A stretch of 16,329 bases of DNA from an uncultured Fretibacterium sp. GTDB taxonomy: Bacteria > Synergistota > Synergistia > Synergistales > Aminobacteriaceae. The notes under the pieces are model-generated. The model ran no database searches and had not been told where the DNA came from. It saw only the letters and a program-made list of their open reading frames with translations. The stretch is from positions 1 to 16,329 of the forward strand of contig CALGGR010000242.1 of the NCBI GenBank assembly GCA_937915755.1, written 5' to 3'. Shown here one piece after another: positions 15,672-16,329 of the stretch; the stretch's first letter is position 1, and the number at the start of each line of letters is the position of its first letter. A program made the translations under genes and the position numbers.

Positions 15672-16223
15672 ATGGTACTGTTTGTTAACACATGTGTTCG
15701 GCCTGAATCAAGAACATATTGGCTCGCAAAACAGGTTCTAAAGAGAATAAAAGGCGAAATTAAAGAAATTTTCCCTCATAATGAGCCTTTGACTAATAAT
15801 GCTTTAATGCGCCGTACCCAGCTTGCAGAAAAAGGAGATTTTGACGATCCAATTTTTGAAGATGCAAAATTGTTTTCATCTGCTGATCAGATCGTCATAG
15901 CCGCACCATATTGGGATTTGTCGTTTCCCGCGTTGTTGAAAAATTATATTGAGGCAGTAAACATAGTTGGATTAACATTTGCGTACAGAGAAGATGGAAT
16001 GCCTTACGGACTTTGCAGCGCGAGAAGACTAATCTACGTAACGACAGCCGGAGGAACGATACTAAATGACACTTATGGCTATGGATATATTCGAGAGCTT
16101 TCGAGTTCGTTTTACAGTATTCCCGAAATAATTTGTGTAAAGGCTGAGTGTCTTGATATTATCGGGGCGAATGTTGAAGCTATCTTACAAGAAACAGTAC
16201 AAAAAATGGGCTATTTCGAGTGA
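15672..16223 (+). CDS. Flavodoxin-like fold NAD(P)H oxidoreductase (azoreductase/quinone reductase family)
   Basis: This is a 183-residue protein of the Flavodoxin_2 family (FMN-dependent NADH-azoreductase, NAD(P)H-quinone reductase, general-stress FMN reductases). Evidence includes an N-terminal beta-strand and phosphate-binding-type loop (VNTCVRPESRT, 5-15), the hallmark IAAPYWDLSFPALLKNYIEA (76-95, FMN-contacting Pro/Trp/Leu), and TTAGGT (124-129) before the fourth strand. The usual GXFDG-type segment is replaced by GYGYI. The expected reaction is two-electron reduction of quinones, azo or nitro compounds using NAD(P)H. A GGGGTG sequence lies upstream of the ATG. A 112-nt gap, AT-rich and without clear signals, separates it from the DUF4127 gene. 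It is the last gene before the inverted repeat at the window edge. Confidence 0.85.
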   Translation: MVLFVNTCVRPESRTYWLAKQVLKRIKGEIKEIFPHNEPLTNNALMRRTQLAEKGDFDDPIFEDAKLFSSADQIVIAAPYWDLSFPALLKNYIEAVNIVGLTFAYREDGMPYGLCSARRLIYVTTAGGTILNDTYGYGYIRELSSSFYSIPEIICVKAECLDIIGANVEAILQETVQKMGYFE

Positions 16224-16258
16224 AGAGGAAAAAGGTTGACAGATTTTTCTTTTTTTTT

Positions 16259-16329
16259 GTGTTATACTTTTTTTAAGTAGAAGTCAGACGTAGAGATATA
16301 GATTTACGAAAGTAGACACTAACCGCGCA
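16259..16329 (+). repeat. 71-bp inverted repeat, right copy, cut by the window edge
   Basis: This is identical at 68 of 71 positions to the reverse complement of 9770-9840. Orientation is such that the element body would extend rightward beyond the window. Upstream is a T-rich tract (AGATTTTTCTTTTTTTTT), as at the other copy. Whether the full IS200/IS605-like element or only the short derivative follows cannot be seen. Confidence 0.9.

Noticed and set aside
16236..16268. TTGACA followed by TATACT at the right repeat, looking like a strong promoter into the element
   Set aside because: The spacer is 21 bases, too long for a normal sigma-70 promoter, and the TTGACA is not kept at the other repeat copy.

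Overview
This window most likely comes from a member of the Synergistota (Synergistaceae). The strongest clue is the 1626-residue secreted protein at 424-5304 (minus strand). It ends in a Ser-rich linker, a Gly-Cys-Asn-Ala-Gly motif, a hydrophobic segment and an Arg-Arg-Lys tail, which is the Synerg-CTERM type of surface-anchoring signal known from that phylum. No rRNA, tRNA or CRISPR array was seen.

Left part (1-9050). On the minus strand lie a small three-helix membrane protein (33-359) and the giant FG-GAP surface protein (424-5304), separated by a terminator hairpin. Divergent to them is a two-component system. Its response regulator has an unusual order, an N-terminal XRE-type helix-turn-helix followed by a receiver domain (5462-6061). 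It overlaps by 4 nt a LytS-like membrane sensor kinase (6058-7356). An exported amidase-signature hydrolase with an intact Ser-cisSer-Lys triad follows on the same strand (7446-9050). The regulator could control the divergent surface protein, the amidase or both; this is inferred from position only.

Middle (9051-10818). This is a gene-poor, mobile-element-rich stretch: a hairpin after the amidase, a weak 94-codon ORF, a roughly 290-bp remnant resembling the right part of an IS200/IS605-type (TnpB-bearing) element, a second hairpin of related sequence, and a minus-strand Rpn/PD-(D/E)XK nuclease-family gene.

Right part (10819-16329). This is a more AT-rich, co-directional cassette on the plus strand: a possible 22-codon leader peptide; a MATE-family transporter fused to a GHKL/RsbW-like ATPase domain and apparently frameshifted in its last codons; a RelA/SpoT-family nucleotide pyrophosphokinase with catalytic motifs intact; an exported DUF4127 protein; and a flavodoxin-like NAD(P)H oxidoreductase. 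The cassette is bracketed by an inverted 71-bp repeat (9770-9840 and 16259-16329, 68 of 71 positions identical), part of the IS200/IS605-like element. The second copy runs off the window end, so the edge may be a repeat-induced contig break.

The most interesting hypothesis is that the transporter-ATPase fusion and the alarmone-synthetase-like enzyme form a stress or signalling module carried in a mobile-element-bounded island. The domain calls are well supported by motifs. The joint function is inference.
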